Positions 11,706-21,718 are shown, counted from the first letter of the stretch. The stretch is 64,000 nucleotides of DNA from an uncultured Litoreibacter sp. (GCA_947493265.1 CANLQL010000001.1:806001-870000); one strand, 5' to 3'. The notes: generated from the letters alone by a model not told the origin. Numbers and translations are program-made.

Positions 11706-12353
11706 CTACTGGCTGAGAACCGGATTTGGTTCCGCCACGTTTTCGCCGATAAATGTGCCGCCTGTGACCGACAAAATGATGTCGCCCGTGACGTCACCGG
11801 TGATCGACCCACCAACGATTTGTGCAGCTTGCGCGGGATTGCCCGTCGGGTCTTCGATCTCGGAAAATGCGCCGGTCATGTCCATATCAACCGTAGCATT
11901 CTGGGTCGCGCCCGCATTTTCAAACGTAAGAGTGCCTGTCAGGTCGGCTGTAATATTGGCTGACACATCGTAGGTGCCCGAAATCGTCAAGCTGCCACCC
12001 AGCTGTTGATAGCCTGTGGTGGAGAAATCTTCGGCCAACAGATTGTTCATGGAGCCTGTGACCGTGTTGGTCATGAATTGCGCAGCAAGTGCCATGTCGC
12101 CAACGATATTGGCGTCGCCGGTTGCCCCTGTCAGGTTGACACCAACCTGGCCCGCATAGTTTGCCGTTCCAGAATTTGGTAGGTTTGGGGTAAAGCTGGG
12201 CAGAACCGCCGCAGTGTCGAGATTCTGGACCAAAATGTCTTCCTTGGCCTCAAACAATATCCCTTCCGGCGACACGGTCGGGGCAGACCCGCCACCGCCA
12301 CAAGCGGTCAGCGTCAGGACGGCAGAAATTCCAATTCCTCGTAAACTTGCCAT
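11706..12353 (-). CDS. Small predicted lipoprotein, function unknown
   Basis: I chose the ATG at 12353, with AAGG about 9 bases upstream, over an in-frame TTG 7 codons earlier. The product (215 residues) begins with a short lipoprotein signal ending in LTAC followed by a Gly4 run, so it is probably membrane-anchored in the envelope. The rest is rich in Thr, Gly and Asn with repeating GSxxxSGTYDV- and GSITGDVTGD-like strands, suggesting a beta-barrel or beta-sandwich like the C-lobe domains of transferrin-binding-type lipoproteins. That resemblance is tentative. Confidence 0.65.
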   Translation of the reverse strand: MASLRGIGISAVLTLTACGGGGSAPTVSPEGILFEAKEDILVQNLDTAAVLPSFTPNLPNSGTANYAGQVGVNLTGATGDANIVGDMALAAQFMTNTVTGSMNNLLAEDFSTTGYQQLGGSLTISGTYDVSANITADLTGTLTFENAGATQNATVDMDMTGAFSEIEDPTGNPAQAAQIVGGSITGDVTGDIILSVTGGTFIGENVAEPNPVLSQ

Positions 12354-12519
12354 TAAGACATACCTTGGGTTCAACTTTCGCTAACCCTGTCTTCGCAGAT
12401 GTGGTCTACCAAATGATTAAGTTCTGCAAAGTTGTGATCCCGAGGCGATCTGACAAGGGTCGTCTAAACGGCTGAAACAGCGTGAAAACGTATAAAGCAG
12501 CCGCTTTGTTTACGGGCTG

Positions 12520-12548
12520 TTGACACCTTGCCCGCAAGCGCCTATTAC
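12520..12548 (+). promoter_or_regulatory. Likely sigma-70 promoter of the str operon
   Basis: A perfect -35 (TTGACA, 12520-12525), a 17-base spacer and TATTAC (12543-12548) lie 240 bases upstream of rpsL. The transcribed leader 12555-12790 has no gene. It contains a small hairpin near 12664-12676, a GC-alternating tract near 12749-12760, and the rpsL ribosome site. Confidence 0.7.
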
Positions 12549-12790
12549 GCGCCCAATCAGATGGGGGAACGCCCTGTCTGCACTCAAAATTTATGTGGTC
12601 ACGATCCGGGCGCCTTTAGTCTTGATCCTCTGTAAAACCACCGCGCGGATCCCAGGTAGGGTAACCCGCTGCGGGTCTTTCTTGTTTGCGGACGCGTGAA
12701 CCTGAAACAGAACGATAGCCCTTACGGGCACCGAATGAAGCGGGGCGCGCGCGCGTCCCAGAGAAGCAAGCAAACAAGGGGAAGTCCTTA

Positions 12791-13162
12791 ATGCCGACGA
12801 TCCAACAGCTGATCCGCAAACCGCGTCAGCCAAAACGTAAAGTCTCCAAGTCTCAGCACTTGGAGCAATGCCCGCAAAAACGTGGCGTATGCACACGTGT
12901 TTATACAACGACACCAAAGAAGCCGAACTCCGCGATGCGGAAAGTTGCCAAGGTTCGCCTGACAAACGGTTTCGAGGTCATCTCCTACATCCCAGGTGAG
13001 AGCCACAACCTTCAGGAGCACTCCGTGGTTCTGATCCGTGGCGGTCGTGTGAAAGACCTTCCCGGTGTCCGCTACCACATCCTGCGTGGTGTTTTGGATA
13101 CCCAAGGCGTCAAAGACCGTAAGCAACGTCGTTCGAAATACGGCGCTAAGCGTCCGAAGTAA
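12791..13162 (+). CDS. rpsL: 30S ribosomal protein S12
   Basis: This small-subunit decoding-centre protein, 123 residues, starts [13 protein letters not shown] as usual. The motifs TTPKKPNSA (about residues 39-47) and [10 protein letters not shown] (about 91-100) carry the two lysine/proline regions where streptomycin-resistance changes occur in other bacteria; both are wild type here. GGGGAAG precedes the ATG. It is the first gene of rpsL-rpsG-fusA-tuf. Confidence 0.98.
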   Translation: MPTIQQLIRKPRQPKRKVSKSQHLEQCPQKRGVCTRVYTTTPKKPNSAMRKVAKVRLTNGFEVISYIPGESHNLQEHSVVLIRGGRVKDLPGVRYHILRGVLDTQGVKDRKQRRSKYGAKRPK

Positions 13163-13174
13163 GAGGAAGATTAG

Positions 13175-13645
13175 ATGTCACGTCGTCACGCCGCCGAAAA
13201 GCGCGAAGTTCTGCCAGACGCAAAGTTTGGTGACCGCGTTCTGACCAAATTTATGAACAACCTGATGATCGACGGCAAGAAATCTGCCGCCGAGCGCATC
13301 GTCTACAACGCGTTTGATCGTGTTGAAGACAAGATGAAGAAGTCTCCGCTGGAAGTGTTCCACGAGAGCCTCGACAACATTAAACCATCTGTAGAAGTTC
13401 GCTCCCGCCGTGTGGGTGGTGCAACTTATCAGGTGCCTGTCGAAGTTCGCCCCGAGCGCCGCGAGGCCCTTGCGATCCGCTGGCTGATCAAAGCCGCCCG
13501 TTCGCGCAACGAAAACACCATGGAAGAGCGTCTTGCAGGTGAATTGATGGATGCCGTGAACTCCCGTGGTTCCGCCGTCAAGAAACGTGAAGACACCCAT
13601 AAAATGGCCGACGCGAACAAAGCGTTCAGCCACTACCGCTGGTAA
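13175..13645 (+). CDS. rpsG: 30S ribosomal protein S7
   Basis: This 16S rRNA-binding protein nucleates assembly of the 30S head. It has 156 residues, the usual length, beginning [10 protein letters not shown] and ending AFSHYRW. Conserved segments include [19 protein letters not shown] and [10 protein letters not shown]. The gene begins 12 bases after rpsL and is followed 15 bases later by fusA. In enterobacteria S7 is the str-operon autoregulator; no such site was checked here. Confidence 0.98.
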   Translation: MSRRHAAEKREVLPDAKFGDRVLTKFMNNLMIDGKKSAAERIVYNAFDRVEDKMKKSPLEVFHESLDNIKPSVEVRSRRVGGATYQVPVEVRPERREALAIRWLIKAARSRNENTMEERLAGELMDAVNSRGSAVKKREDTHKMADANKAFSHYRW

Positions 13646-13660
13646 TAGGAAGCACCTGAT

Positions 13661-15778
13661 ATGGCACGCGACTATCCTCTCGAGCGCTACCGGAACTTCG
13701 GCATCATCGCACATATCGATGCCGGCAAGACAACCTGTTCCGAGCGTATTCTGTTTTACACAGGCAAATCTCACAACATCGGCGAAGTTCATGATGGCGC
13801 GGCCACAATGGACTGGATGGAGCAAGAGCAAGAGCGTGGCATCACGATCACCTCTGCTGCGACGACGACATTCTGGGAGCGTACAGAAGACGGCAAGACG
13901 CCAGATTCTGAAAAGCACCGGATGAACATCATCGACACGCCCGGCCACGTTGACTTCACAATCGAAGTTGAGCGGTCTTTGGCTGTTCTTGATGGTGCGG
14001 TCACCGTTCTTGACGGCAACGCAGGTGTTGAACCACAGACCGAAACTGTTTGGCGTCAAGCTGACCGCTACAAGGTTCCGCGTATCGTGTTCGTCAACAA
14101 GATGGACAAGATCGGTGCGGACTTCTTCAACTGCGTTCACATGATCGAAGACCGGACCGGCGCGACAGCGATCCCGGTTGGTATTCCGATCGGTGCCGAG
14201 ACAGAGCTGGAAGGCCTGATCGACCTGGTGACCATGGAAGAATGGTTGTGGCAAGGCGAAGATCTGGGCGCGTCCTGGATCAAAGCTCCAATCCGCGACA
14301 ATCTGAAGGCGCAAGCTGACGAATGGCGCAACAAAATGGTCGAAGCCGCCGTCGAATTGGACGACGACGCGATGATGGAATACCTGGAAGGCAACGAGCC
14401 TGACGTCCCAACATTGCGCAAGCTTCTTCGCAAAGGCTGTCTTGAGCTGAAATTCGTTCCTGTTCTGGGCGGATCTGCATTCAAGAACAAAGGTGTTCAG
14501 CCGCTGCTGAACGCTGTTGTCGATTATCTGCCATCCCCGCTGGACGTTGTCGATTACATGGGCTTTGCGCCGGGTGATGAAACGGAAACTCGTAACATCG
14601 CACGTCGTGCTGATGACGACATGCCGTTCTCTGGTCTGGCGTTCAAAATCATGAACGACCCGTATATGGGGACATTGACGTTCACGCGTATCTACTCTGG
14701 CACACTTGCCAAAGGCGACACGCTGATGAACACCACCAAAGGCAACAAAGAGCGTATCGGCCGTATGGTTATGATGCACTCCAACAAGCAAGACGAAATC
14801 ACCGAAGCTTATGCAGGTGACATCATCGCGCTTGCGGGTCTGAAGAACACAACAACCGGTGACACATTGTCTGACGACAAGGCACAGGTGGTTCTGGAAA
14901 CGATGACGTTCCCGGATCCGGTGATCGAGATCGCAGTTGAGCCAAAAACCAAAGCTGACCAAGAAAAGATGGGCCTTGGCCTGCAGCGCTTGGCAGCAGA
15001 GGATCCATCCTTCCGTGTTGAGACTGATCTGGAATCCGGTCAGACCATCATGAAGGGTATGGGCGAATTGCACCTCGACATTCTGATTGATCGCTTGAAG
15101 CGTGAATTCAAAGTCGAAGCCAATATCGGTGCGCCTCAGGTGGCATATCGTGAAACCATTGGTCACGAAGTTGAGCACACTTACACGCACAAGAAGCAAT
15201 CCGGTGGTTCTGGTCAGTTCGGTGAGGTGAAGATGATCATCTCTCCAACAGAGCCGGGCGAAGGGTTCTCGTTTGAGTCCCGCATCGTCGGTGGTGCTGT
15301 TCCGAAGGAATACATCCCAGGTGTTGAAAAAGGCATCAACTCGGTCATGGATAGCGGCCCGCTGGCTGGCTTCCCTGTGATCGACTTCAAAGTTGCTTTG
15401 ATCGACGGTAAATTCCACGACGTTGACTCAAGCGTTCTGGCTTTTGAAATTGCGGCCCGCATGTGTATGCGCGAAGGCATGAAAAAAGCCGGTGCGAAAT
15501 TGCTTGAGCCAATCATGAAAGTCGAAGTTGTGACCCCGGAAGAATATACCGGCGGCATCATCGGCGACCTGACATCGCGTCGCGGGCAGGTTCAGGGTCA
15601 AGATGCACGCGGCAACGCGATTGCCATCGACGCCTTCGTTCCGCTGGCAAACATGTTTGGCTACATCAACACGTTGCGCTCCATGTCTTCTGGACGTGCC
15701 AACTTTACGATGCAGTTCGACCATTACGAGCCCGTCCCGAGCAACATCTCTGAAGAGATCCAATCGAAATTCGCATAA
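13661..15778 (+). CDS. fusA: Elongation factor G
   Basis: This ribosomal translocase GTPase has 705 residues. The G domain has G1 AHIDAGKTT (about 17-25), the switch-1 motif [10 protein letters not shown]3 DTPGHVDF and G4 [10 protein letters not shown]. Domains II-V follow at normal length, including the tip loop region of domain IV ([14 protein letters not shown]). It lies in the standard str order, 45 bases before tuf. Confidence 0.98.
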   Translation: MARDYPLERYRNFGIIAHIDAGKTTCSERILFYTGKSHNIGEVHDGAATMDWMEQEQERGITITSAATTTFWERTEDGKTPDSEKHRMNIIDTPGHVDFTIEVERSLAVLDGAVTVLDGNAGVEPQTETVWRQADRYKVPRIVFVNKMDKIGADFFNCVHMIEDRTGATAIPVGIPIGAETELEGLIDLVTMEEWLWQGEDLGASWIKAPIRDNLKAQADEWRNKMVEAAVELDDDAMMEYLEGNEPDVPTLRKLLRKGCLELKFVPVLGGSAFKNKGVQPLLNAVVDYLPSPLDVVDYMGFAPGDETETRNIARRADDDMPFSGLAFKIMNDPYMGTLTFTRIYSGTLAKGDTLMNTTKGNKERIGRMVMMHSNKQDEITEAYAGDIIALAGLKNTTTGDTLSDDKAQVVLETMTFPDPVIEIAVEPKTKADQEKMGLGLQRLAAEDPSFRVETDLESGQTIMKGMGELHLDILIDRLKREFKVEANIGAPQVAYRETIGHEVEHTYTHKKQSGGSGQFGEVKMIISPTEPGEGFSFESRIVGGAVPKEYIPGVEKGINSVMDSGPLAGFPVIDFKVALIDGKFHDVDSSVLAFEIAARMCMREGMKKAGAKLLEPIMKVEVVTPEEYTGGIIGDLTSRRGQVQGQDARGNAIAIDAFVPLANMFGYINTLRSMSSGRANFTMQFDHYEPVPSNISEEIQSKFA

Positions 15779-15823
15779 CGGTGGTGGGCGCAGTCCCACC
15801 CCCAGCATTAAAAGGAGGCCATC

Positions 15824-16999
15824 ATGGCTAAGGAAAAGTTTGAACGTAATAAGCCGCACGTAAACATTGGCACGATTGGTCACGTTGACCATGGTAAGAC
15901 GACGTTGACGGCGGCGATCACGAAGTATTTTGGCGACTTTCAGGCGTATGACCAGATTGATGGTGCGCCTGAGGAGAAAGCGCGCGGGATCACGATCTCG
16001 ACGGCGCATGTTGAGTATGAAACAGACGCGCGTCACTACGCGCATGTTGATTGCCCAGGCCACGCGGACTACGTCAAGAACATGATCACCGGTGCTGCTC
16101 AGATGGACGGCGCTATCTTGGTGGTGAACGCGGCTGACGGCCCGATGCCTCAGACCCGTGAGCACATCTTGCTGGGCCGCCAGGTCGGTATCCCGAAGAT
16201 GGTCGTTTACATGAACAAAGTTGATCAGGTTGACGACGAAGAGCTTCTGGAGCTCGTTGAAATGGAGATCCGTGAGCTGCTGTCCAGCTACGAATATCCT
16301 GGCGACGACATTCCTGTGATCCCTGGCTCTGCGCTGGCGGCGATGGAAGGCAACAACCCTGAGATCGGTGAGGAATCCATCCGCAAACTGATGGCGGCTG
16401 TCGACGAGTATATCCCGACACCTGAGCGGGCTGTTGACCAGCCGTTCCTGATGCCGATCGAGGACGTGTTCTCGATCTCTGGTCGCGGTACAGTTGTTAC
16501 GGGCCGTGTTGATCGTGGCGTGATCAATGTCGGCGACGAGATTGAGATCGTGGGGATCCGTGACACATCCAAGACCACATGTACCGGTGTTGAAATGTTC
16601 CGCAAGCTGCTGGATCGCGGTGAAGCTGGCGACAACATCGGCGCGCTTCTGCGTGGTGTGGACCGGGAAGGTGTTGAGCGGGGCCAGATCCTGTGTAAGC
16701 CGGGTTCCGTGAAGCCGCACACAAAGTTCGAGGCGGAAGCCTATATCCTGACCAAGGAAGAGGGTGGCCGTCACACGCCGTTCTTCGCGAACTACCGTCC
16801 ACAGTTCTACTTCCGGACCACAGACGTTACCGGCACTGTTGAGCTGCCATCCGGCACCGAAATGGTGATGCCAGGCGACAACCTGAAGTTCGACGTTGAG
16901 CTGATCGCGCCGATCGCGATGGAGCAAGGCCTGCGCTTCGCGATCCGCGAAGGCGGCCGCACAGTTGGTGCGGGCGTCGTGTCCAAGATCACTGAGTAA
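15824..16999 (+). CDS. tuf: Elongation factor Tu
   Basis: This GTPase delivers aminoacyl-tRNA to the ribosome. It has 391 residues with G1 GHVDHGKTT, switch-1 [15 protein letters not shown]3 DCPGHADY and G4 NKVDQVDD. It lacks the few extra switch-1-proximal residues seen in Escherichia coli EF-Tu, as is usual in this family. GGAGG lies just before the ATG. Roseobacters often carry a second tuf copy elsewhere, which cannot be seen here. It ends the str operon and is followed by two hairpins, the second a strong terminator. Confidence 0.98.
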   Translation: MAKEKFERNKPHVNIGTIGHVDHGKTTLTAAITKYFGDFQAYDQIDGAPEEKARGITISTAHVEYETDARHYAHVDCPGHADYVKNMITGAAQMDGAILVVNAADGPMPQTREHILLGRQVGIPKMVVYMNKVDQVDDEELLELVEMEIRELLSSYEYPGDDIPVIPGSALAAMEGNNPEIGEESIRKLMAAVDEYIPTPERAVDQPFLMPIEDVFSISGRGTVVTGRVDRGVINVGDEIEIVGIRDTSKTTCTGVEMFRKLLDRGEAGDNIGALLRGVDREGVERGQILCKPGSVKPHTKFEAEAYILTKEEGGRHTPFFANYRPQFYFRTTDVTGTVELPSGTEMVMPGDNLKFDVELIAPIAMEQGLRFAIREGGRTVGAGVVSKITE

Positions 17000-17090
17000 T
17001 TTTGGAGCAGTGGGCGACAGGTGATCCCTAAAGGATCACCGAGCGCTCACACCCCTGACACGCTGGGGTATACCGGTTGAAGAAACAAAG

Positions 17091-17121
17091 AAGGCCGCTT
17101 CTGAAAAGAGGCGGCCTTTTT
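17091..17121 (+). terminator. Terminator of the str operon
   Basis: AAGGCCGC (17091-17098) pairs with GCGGCCTT (17111-17118), followed by TTT. A second hairpin (GGTGATCC/GGATCACC, 17020-17040) lies closer to the tuf stop. Confidence 0.85.
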
Positions 17122-17261
17122 GATGGGTCGGGGGCGGCTGTGCGGACTTTACTGCCGTTCGCTGCGGTCGCGCCAATAGTTGCTTTCCAGTAGTTTGAAC
17201 TTAAAGCATTGCTTCATCCGGTTACCTTCAAAAAGTCAAAATATGAAGTTACCTTTGGCGT

Positions 17262-18167
17262 ATGCAACGACCTAGTTTCTCTTTTCGGCAGGCCCAGTCT
17301 GCCTTTGATATCATATCAATTCTACAGTCGACCGAGAGCGAGAGGCTAGGAGAAGCCTACGGGAGAGACCTTGCAGAAATGGTTCAGGGCACAGCCTATC
17401 GATTTGAAAACGAGGCTTCTTCAAAATGCTATGAAGCGCTCGCATCCGCTGCTCTTGACTCAACCGAAGATGCTGAACTGGCAGTAGCAGTGCTAGTAGC
17501 GAATGATCTTCAGAGAGGCTTGTGGTCTGGCGATGCAAGGGAATTTGGCGAAGCGGCAGTTGAGCGAATTCAAGGCTCGTCTCCCAAACTCCGTTCTGCG
17601 ATTTTACGTGGGCTGGATGTATTAGAGGATTTCGAGCTCCGATACGAGCCGGCCAATTATTTGCTTCCGAGCATAAGCCGGTTGACGCGGCCAAAAGAAG
17701 AAATTCTACCGAAATTGCGCCATATTGCACGCGGCATGGACCCACGGACGCGCCAGAACGTGGCCGCGGCAGACTACGGCTATCGTACTGAAGAATATCT
17801 GGAGGCGTTGAACGATGTTCTCTCATCCGAGGACTGTAGATTTCCTAAGGGTGAATCAATGTCGCCAAGTGAAGTCGTCAATCTTGTTGCGTATGTGAGA
17901 GACACACCAGGTTTCGTAAGTTGCACAGCGCTTTTGCTTGCAAATGCAATCCCGACGCTTAACGAGAAAGAATGGTTTGCGTTTCGCTGGGAGGAACTTG
18001 CCGTTGACTACAATGCACTGCCCGACAGCGTGCGTGGTCCGATCTTGGCCGGTATCAGATACCTCTATGAGGCGGACAAAAATTTCTTGTGGTACTCCGA
18101 GAGGAAAGACTGGGATCCGGTGCAGAACTCAGAAAGCATGATCTTACCCGTCGATCTAAAGGACTGA
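17262..18167 (+). CDS. Hypothetical protein between tuf and rpsJ
   Basis: A 301-residue soluble, acidic, apparently mostly helical protein with no signal peptide or membrane helix. I recognise no domain. It begins at an ATG (17262) without a clear ribosome site. Its base composition and codon choice (more AT-rich, with codons such as CTA, GTA and AGA) differ from the ribosomal genes on both sides, which suggests recent acquisition. It sits alone between the tuf terminator and the rpsJ promoter, so it is probably not part of either ribosomal operon. Confidence 0.7.
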   Translation: MQRPSFSFRQAQSAFDIISILQSTESERLGEAYGRDLAEMVQGTAYRFENEASSKCYEALASAALDSTEDAELAVAVLVANDLQRGLWSGDAREFGEAAVERIQGSSPKLRSAILRGLDVLEDFELRYEPANYLLPSISRLTRPKEEILPKLRHIARGMDPRTRQNVAAADYGYRTEEYLEALNDVLSSEDCRFPKGESMSPSEVVNLVAYVRDTPGFVSCTALLLANAIPTLNEKEWFAFRWEELAVDYNALPDSVRGPILAGIRYLYEADKNFLWYSERKDWDPVQNSESMILPVDLKD

Positions 18168-18467
18168 GCGTAGGGCACCAATCGGGTTGATAGATCGAGA
18201 AGCGGCCATTCATGCAAGTCGCAGTATCTGTCGCTCAGGGCTCAAAGCGTACGTTCAATCACGGCAGTACCCGCTCGAATTCAAGCGCGGAGCGCGCCGG
18301 GCGTCGTCAGACTGCCGGACAGGGCTGGCGATTTGGCTGACTTTGGCGCTCCAAATGACGGGAAGATGTGCTTGGCTGATATGAAGCTCTGCAGCACGTG
18401 CCGTTGATTGCCATCCCCCGGTCTGGCGATGCCCGTCTCGGTCGTGTGAATTCCACCGTAAAAGGTG

Positions 18468-18496
18468 TTGCGACTCTCTAAAAGCCTGTCTATACG
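18468..18496 (+). promoter_or_regulatory. Candidate promoter of the S10 operon
   Basis: TTGCGA (18468-18473), a 17-base spacer and TATACG (18491-18496) lie just upstream of a strong leader hairpin and 125 bases before rpsJ. Each box matches consensus at four of six positions. The 300 bases between the upstream hypothetical gene and this promoter contain no gene. Confidence 0.45.
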
Positions 18497-18503
18497 CTCC
18501 TTA

Positions 18504-18543
18504 CGGAACAGGGGTACGCGACGCGTGCCCCTAACTTGTTCCG
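18504..18543 (+). promoter_or_regulatory. Extended leader hairpin upstream of rpsJ
   Basis: An outer 7-bp stem (CGGAACA/TGTTCCG) is stacked on an inner GC-rich stem (18511-18520 with 18522-18531, inner pairs opening into the loop), with a 5-base bulge on the 3' side. No T-run follows, so it is not a simple terminator. It lies between the candidate promoter and rpsJ, where the autoregulatory leader of S10 operons is found in gammaproteobacteria. Confidence 0.5.
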
Positions 18544-18620
18544 ACATAAGACGCGACGAGGGGTGCCGATGAGCGGTATTCGTCCAATCCGTTAAGACCT
18601 CATTTTGAGGGAATAGTGTA

Positions 18621-18932
18621 ATGGCACAGAGCCAAAACATTCGTATCCGCCTGAAAGCGTTTGACTACCGGGTCCTGGATGCATCTACCCAAGAGATCGT
18701 AAACACCGCAAAGCGCACCGGCGCTGATGTGCGTGGTCCGATCCCACTGCCCAACAAGATCGAGAAGTTCACCGTTCTGCGGGGTCCACACGTGGACAAG
18801 AAATCTCGTGACCAGTTCGAGATCCGGACGCATAAGCGCCTTCTCGACATTATCGACCCAACACCGCAAACCGTGGACGCGCTGATGAAGCTCGACCTGG
18901 CTGCTGGCGTTGACGTCGAGATCAAAGTTTAA
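18621..18932 (+). CDS. rpsJ: 30S ribosomal protein S10
   Basis: This 30S head protein (103 residues) also acts as the transcription antitermination factor NusE with NusB. The sequence shows [17 protein letters not shown] at the N-terminus and [19 protein letters not shown] in the middle, as expected. GAGGGAATAGTGTA precedes the ATG. It opens the first S10-operon block, rpsJ-rplC-rplD-rplW. Confidence 0.98.
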   Translation: MAQSQNIRIRLKAFDYRVLDASTQEIVNTAKRTGADVRGPIPLPNKIEKFTVLRGPHVDKKSRDQFEIRTHKRLLDIIDPTPQTVDALMKLDLAAGVDVEIKV

Positions 18933-18947
18933 GGAGGGCATCTGGAT

Positions 18948-19820
18948 ATGTTGCGCTCTGGTGTAATTGCGAAAAAGGTCGGCATGACCCGCCTTTTCCT
19001 CGAAGACGGCAAGCAGGTTCCTGTGACCGTTCTTCAACTCGACAAACTTGAGGTTGTTGCCAACCGCACCATGGAAAAGGACGGCTACGCAGCTGTTCAG
19101 CTTGGTGCCGGGACTGCAAAAGCGAAACGCACATCGAAAGCGATGCGGGGTCACTTCGCGGCTGCAAAGGTAGAACCCAAGCGTAAAATCGCGGAATTCC
19201 GTGTGGCTGAAGAGAATCTGATCCCAGTGGGTGAAGAGATCATCGCTGCGCATTACTTCGAAGGCCAATTCGTTGACGTCGCTGGGACGTCCATCGGTAA
19301 AGGTTTTCAGGGTGCCATGAAGCGTCACAACTTCGGTGGTCTGCGGGCGACACACGGTGTGTCTATCTCTCACAGGTCGCACGGCTCCACGGGTCAGTGT
19401 CAGGATCCGGGCAAGGTTTTCAAAGGCAAGAAAATGGCCGGTCACATGGGTGCTGCCCGTGTTACCACGCAAAACTTGCAAGTTGTGAAAACAGACGTCG
19501 AACGTGGCTTGATTATGATCAAAGGCGCTGTTCCTGGCTCCAAAGGTGGTTGGGTGACTGTTAAAGACGCGGTGAAAAAGCCGCTGTCTGAAAACGTGAT
19601 CTTCCCAGCAGCGCTTGCGTCTGCTGCGAAAGAAGCCCTGAAAGCCGCTGAAGAAGCCGCCGCCGCCGCCGCCGCTGAAGAAGCAGCAGCCGCAGAAGCT
19701 GCAGCCGCAGAAGCAGCAGCAGCCGAAGAAGCCGCGCTGAAAGAAGCTGAAGCATCTATTGAAGCGGATGCCGCTGAAACAGATGCAGCGCCAGAAGGAG
19801 ACAAGTCCGATGAAAGCTGA
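18948..19820 (+). CDS. rplC: 50S ribosomal protein L3 with long Ala/Glu-rich C-terminal tail
   Basis: This early-assembly large-subunit protein has a core (about residues 1-215) starting [17 protein letters not shown] and containing [20 protein letters not shown] and KMAGHMGA. The product is 290 residues, about 80 more than the Escherichia coli protein. The extra C-terminus (about 218-290) is a low-complexity Ala/Glu/Lys helix with runs of four to seven alanines, ending in an acidic segment. Similar tails occur in other Rhodobacteraceae L3 proteins. The stop overlaps the rplD start. Confidence 0.96.
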   Translation: MLRSGVIAKKVGMTRLFLEDGKQVPVTVLQLDKLEVVANRTMEKDGYAAVQLGAGTAKAKRTSKAMRGHFAAAKVEPKRKIAEFRVAEENLIPVGEEIIAAHYFEGQFVDVAGTSIGKGFQGAMKRHNFGGLRATHGVSISHRSHGSTGQCQDPGKVFKGKKMAGHMGAARVTTQNLQVVKTDVERGLIMIKGAVPGSKGGWVTVKDAVKKPLSENVIFPAALASAAKEALKAAEEAAAAAAAEEAAAAEAAAAEAAAAEEAALKEAEASIEADAAETDAAPEGDKSDES

Positions 19821-20430
19821 TGCCATCAAACTGGACGGCAAGAAGGCTGGCTCCGTCGATCTAGACGACGCCATCTTCGGGCTGGAGCCACGTGCAGACA
19901 TCCTGCACCGTGTGGTTCGCTGGCAGCGCAACAACGCGCAAGCCGGTACGCATAAGGTGAAAACACGCTCGGAAGTGAGCTACTCCACCAAGAAGATCTA
20001 TCGTCAGAAAGGCACCGGCGGCGCACGTCACGGCGCACGCTCTGCACCGATCTTCCGGGGCGGCGGCGTCTACAAAGGCCCAACACCACGCAGCCACGGC
20101 CACGACCTTCCAAAGAAGGTCCGTAAGCTTGGTCTGATGCACGCGTTGTCTGCAAAGGCAAATGCTGGTGAGTTGGTCATTCTGGATACGGTTGAGATCA
20201 AAGACGTGAAAACCAAAGCACTGGCCGCGCAGGTCAAAGAGCTGGGTTGGAAACGCGCGCTGATCATCGACGGTGCCGACGTGAACACCGATTTCGCACA
20301 AGCTGCGCGCAACATTGCTGGTCTGGATATCCTGCCATCGATGGGTGCCAACGTGTACGACATTCTGAAACGCGACACTTTGGTCATCACCAAAGCCGGT
20401 CTCGAAGCACTGGAGGCTCGTTTGAAATGA
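19810..20430 (+). CDS. rplD: 50S ribosomal protein L4
   Basis: A 206-residue large-subunit assembly protein that in gammaproteobacteria also represses the S10 operon. The start [10 protein letters not shown] at 19810 is chosen over an upstream in-frame ATG (19759) because it has GAAGGAG upstream and matches the family N-terminus. The basic loop [20 protein letters not shown] and [11 protein letters not shown] are intact. The gene overlaps the rplC end by 11 bases and the rplW start by 4 (ATGA), indicating translational coupling. Confidence 0.97.
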   Translation: MKADAIKLDGKKAGSVDLDDAIFGLEPRADILHRVVRWQRNNAQAGTHKVKTRSEVSYSTKKIYRQKGTGGARHGARSAPIFRGGGVYKGPTPRSHGHDLPKKVRKLGLMHALSAKANAGELVILDTVEIKDVKTKALAAQVKELGWKRALIIDGADVNTDFAQAARNIAGLDILPSMGANVYDILKRDTLVITKAGLEALEARLK

Positions 20431-20723
20431 GCGCGAAAGCAGAACATTACGACGTGATCCGCAAACCGATCATCACCGAGAAAGCAACCATGGCCTCTGA
20501 GGCCAACGCGGTTGTGTTCGAAGTGGCGATCGAGGCCAACAAACCACAGATCAAAGAGGCGGTCGAAAACCTCTTTGGTGTGAAGGTCAAAGCGGTCAAC
20601 ACGACAATCACCAAAGGCAAATCCAAGCGTTTCCGGGGCCAACTCGGCCGCCGTAAGGACGTCAAGAAAGCCTACGTCACGCTCGAAGAAGGCAATACGA
20701 TTGACGTGAGCACTGGTCTGTAA
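20427..20723 (+). CDS. rplW: 50S ribosomal protein L23
   Basis: This protein sits at the polypeptide exit tunnel and docks trigger factor and SRP. The start [11 protein letters not shown] at 20427 (98 residues) is set by the ATGA overlap with rpl[14 protein letters not shown] and [15 protein letters not shown] match the family. Unusually, rplB does not follow directly. A terminator comes 40 bases after the stop, and the last 24 bases of this gene are repeated about 1 kb downstream (21695-21718). Confidence 0.97.
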   Translation: MSAKAEHYDVIRKPIITEKATMASEANAVVFEVAIEANKPQIKEAVENLFGVKVKAVNTTITKGKSKRFRGQLGRRKDVKKAYVTLEEGNTIDVSTGL

Positions 20724-20763
20724 GAGACCTTCGTGGGAAAGCTCCCGCGGTATTAGACATTTG

Positions 20764-20794
20764 AAAAGCCCTGCTCTGCTGAGCGGGGCTTTTT
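20764..20794 (+). terminator. Terminator after rplW
   Basis: A 12-bp stem (AAAAGCCCTGCT/AGCGGGGCTTTT with one G-T pair) is followed by T. It would end the first S10 block before rplB, so rplB probably has another promoter. Confidence 0.8.
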
Positions 20795-20937
20795 GCTTTG
20801 TAGGCGACGCTTTGCCGGGGTTGGAATTTAGCACATGGATTTGGAACTTAGTTGCCGATCAGACGTTGAGGTGGCAAGACGCGTCACCGTTGTGATGCGC
20901 CCGTTTCAACCGGCAACATCTCAGCAAAGGAAATTAG

Positions 20938-21615
20938 ATGAAAATTCTGATGGTATTGACGTCCCATGATGAACTTGGGGACACAGGCAAGAAAACCGGC
21001 TTCTGGCTGGAAGAATTCGCGGCACCTTATTACGTGCTGAAAGACGCAGGCGCAGAGATTACGCTGGCATCCCCCAAAGGCGGGCAACCTCCGCTTGATC
21101 CAAGCAGCGACACGGAAGACGCGCAGACAGACGCAACGGATCGGTTCAAAAACGATGAGGCGGCGCAGAAAGTGTTGTCCGAAACGCATGTTCTGTCCGG
21201 GATTGATGACACTGAATATGACGCGGTGTTCTATCCGGGCGGACACGGCCCCTTGTGGGATCTCGCCGAGGACAAAGACAGCATTGCGTTGCTGCAAGCA
21301 TTCGACCGCAGCGACCGCCCGATCGGTGCTGTCTGCCATGCACCGGCTATCTTCAAAAACACCAAAGGCGAGGACGGAACGCCACTGGTGTCGGGCAAAA
21401 CTGTGACAGGCTTCACCAATTCCGAGGAAGAGGCCGTGGGCCTCACCGACGTCGTGCCGTTCCTGGTGGAAGACATGCTGAAAGCCAATGGCGCGGACTA
21501 CCAGAAAGGCGACGACTGGGCCTCTTTCGTGACCGTCGACGGCAAATTGGTCACCGGCCAAAATCCAGGCTCCTCCGAAGAGGCCGCCAGGAAGCTGCTG
21601 GATTTGTTACGGTAA
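20938..21615 (+). CDS. DJ-1/PfpI-family protein (Hsp31-like, type 1 glutamine amidotransferase domain)
   Basis: A 225-residue cytosolic protein of the DJ-1/PfpI superfamily. The nucleophile elbow GAVCHAPA (Cys near residue 138, followed by His) and the oxyanion segment YPGGHGPLWDL are present, with an acidic residue near the N-terminus (WLEEF). Relatives act as glyoxalase III, deglycase or chaperone; the long lid segment after residue 40 (DPSSDTEDAQTD) favours the Hsp31/glyoxalase III type. AAAGGA precedes the ATG. It is an insertion in the S10 operon between rplW and rplB, bracketed by copies of the rplW 3' end, each with a downstream terminator. Confidence 0.85.
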   Translation: MKILMVLTSHDELGDTGKKTGFWLEEFAAPYYVLKDAGAEITLASPKGGQPPLDPSSDTEDAQTDATDRFKNDEAAQKVLSETHVLSGIDDTEYDAVFYPGGHGPLWDLAEDKDSIALLQAFDRSDRPIGAVCHAPAIFKNTKGEDGTPLVSGKTVTGFTNSEEEAVGLTDVVPFLVEDMLKANGADYQKGDDWASFVTVDGKLVTGQNPGSSEEAARKLLDLLR

Positions 21616-21684
21616 GCTGAGCTTCAGCGTGCGAGCGTTGGAGTCCGCAAGGACGGCAAGCGAGCCGAGATGTCGCTTTAAGGA

Positions 21685-21718
21685 AGTAACACGTTTGACG
21701 TGAGCACTGGTCTGTAAG
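21685..21718 (+). repeat. Diverged second copy of the rplW 3' end
   Basis: Bases 21695-21718 are identical to 20701-20724, the last codons and stop of rplW. The preceding 10 bases still resemble rplW with about four substitutions. The copy reads in the same direction and flanks the PfpI-family gene, which therefore lies between direct repeats about 1 kb apart. Confidence 0.75.

Noticed and set aside
13178-15418. 746-codon minus-strand frame across rpsG and fusA
   Set aside because: Antisense shadow of two certain genes; composition is His/Val/Phe-rich in the way typical of reverse reading of biased codons.
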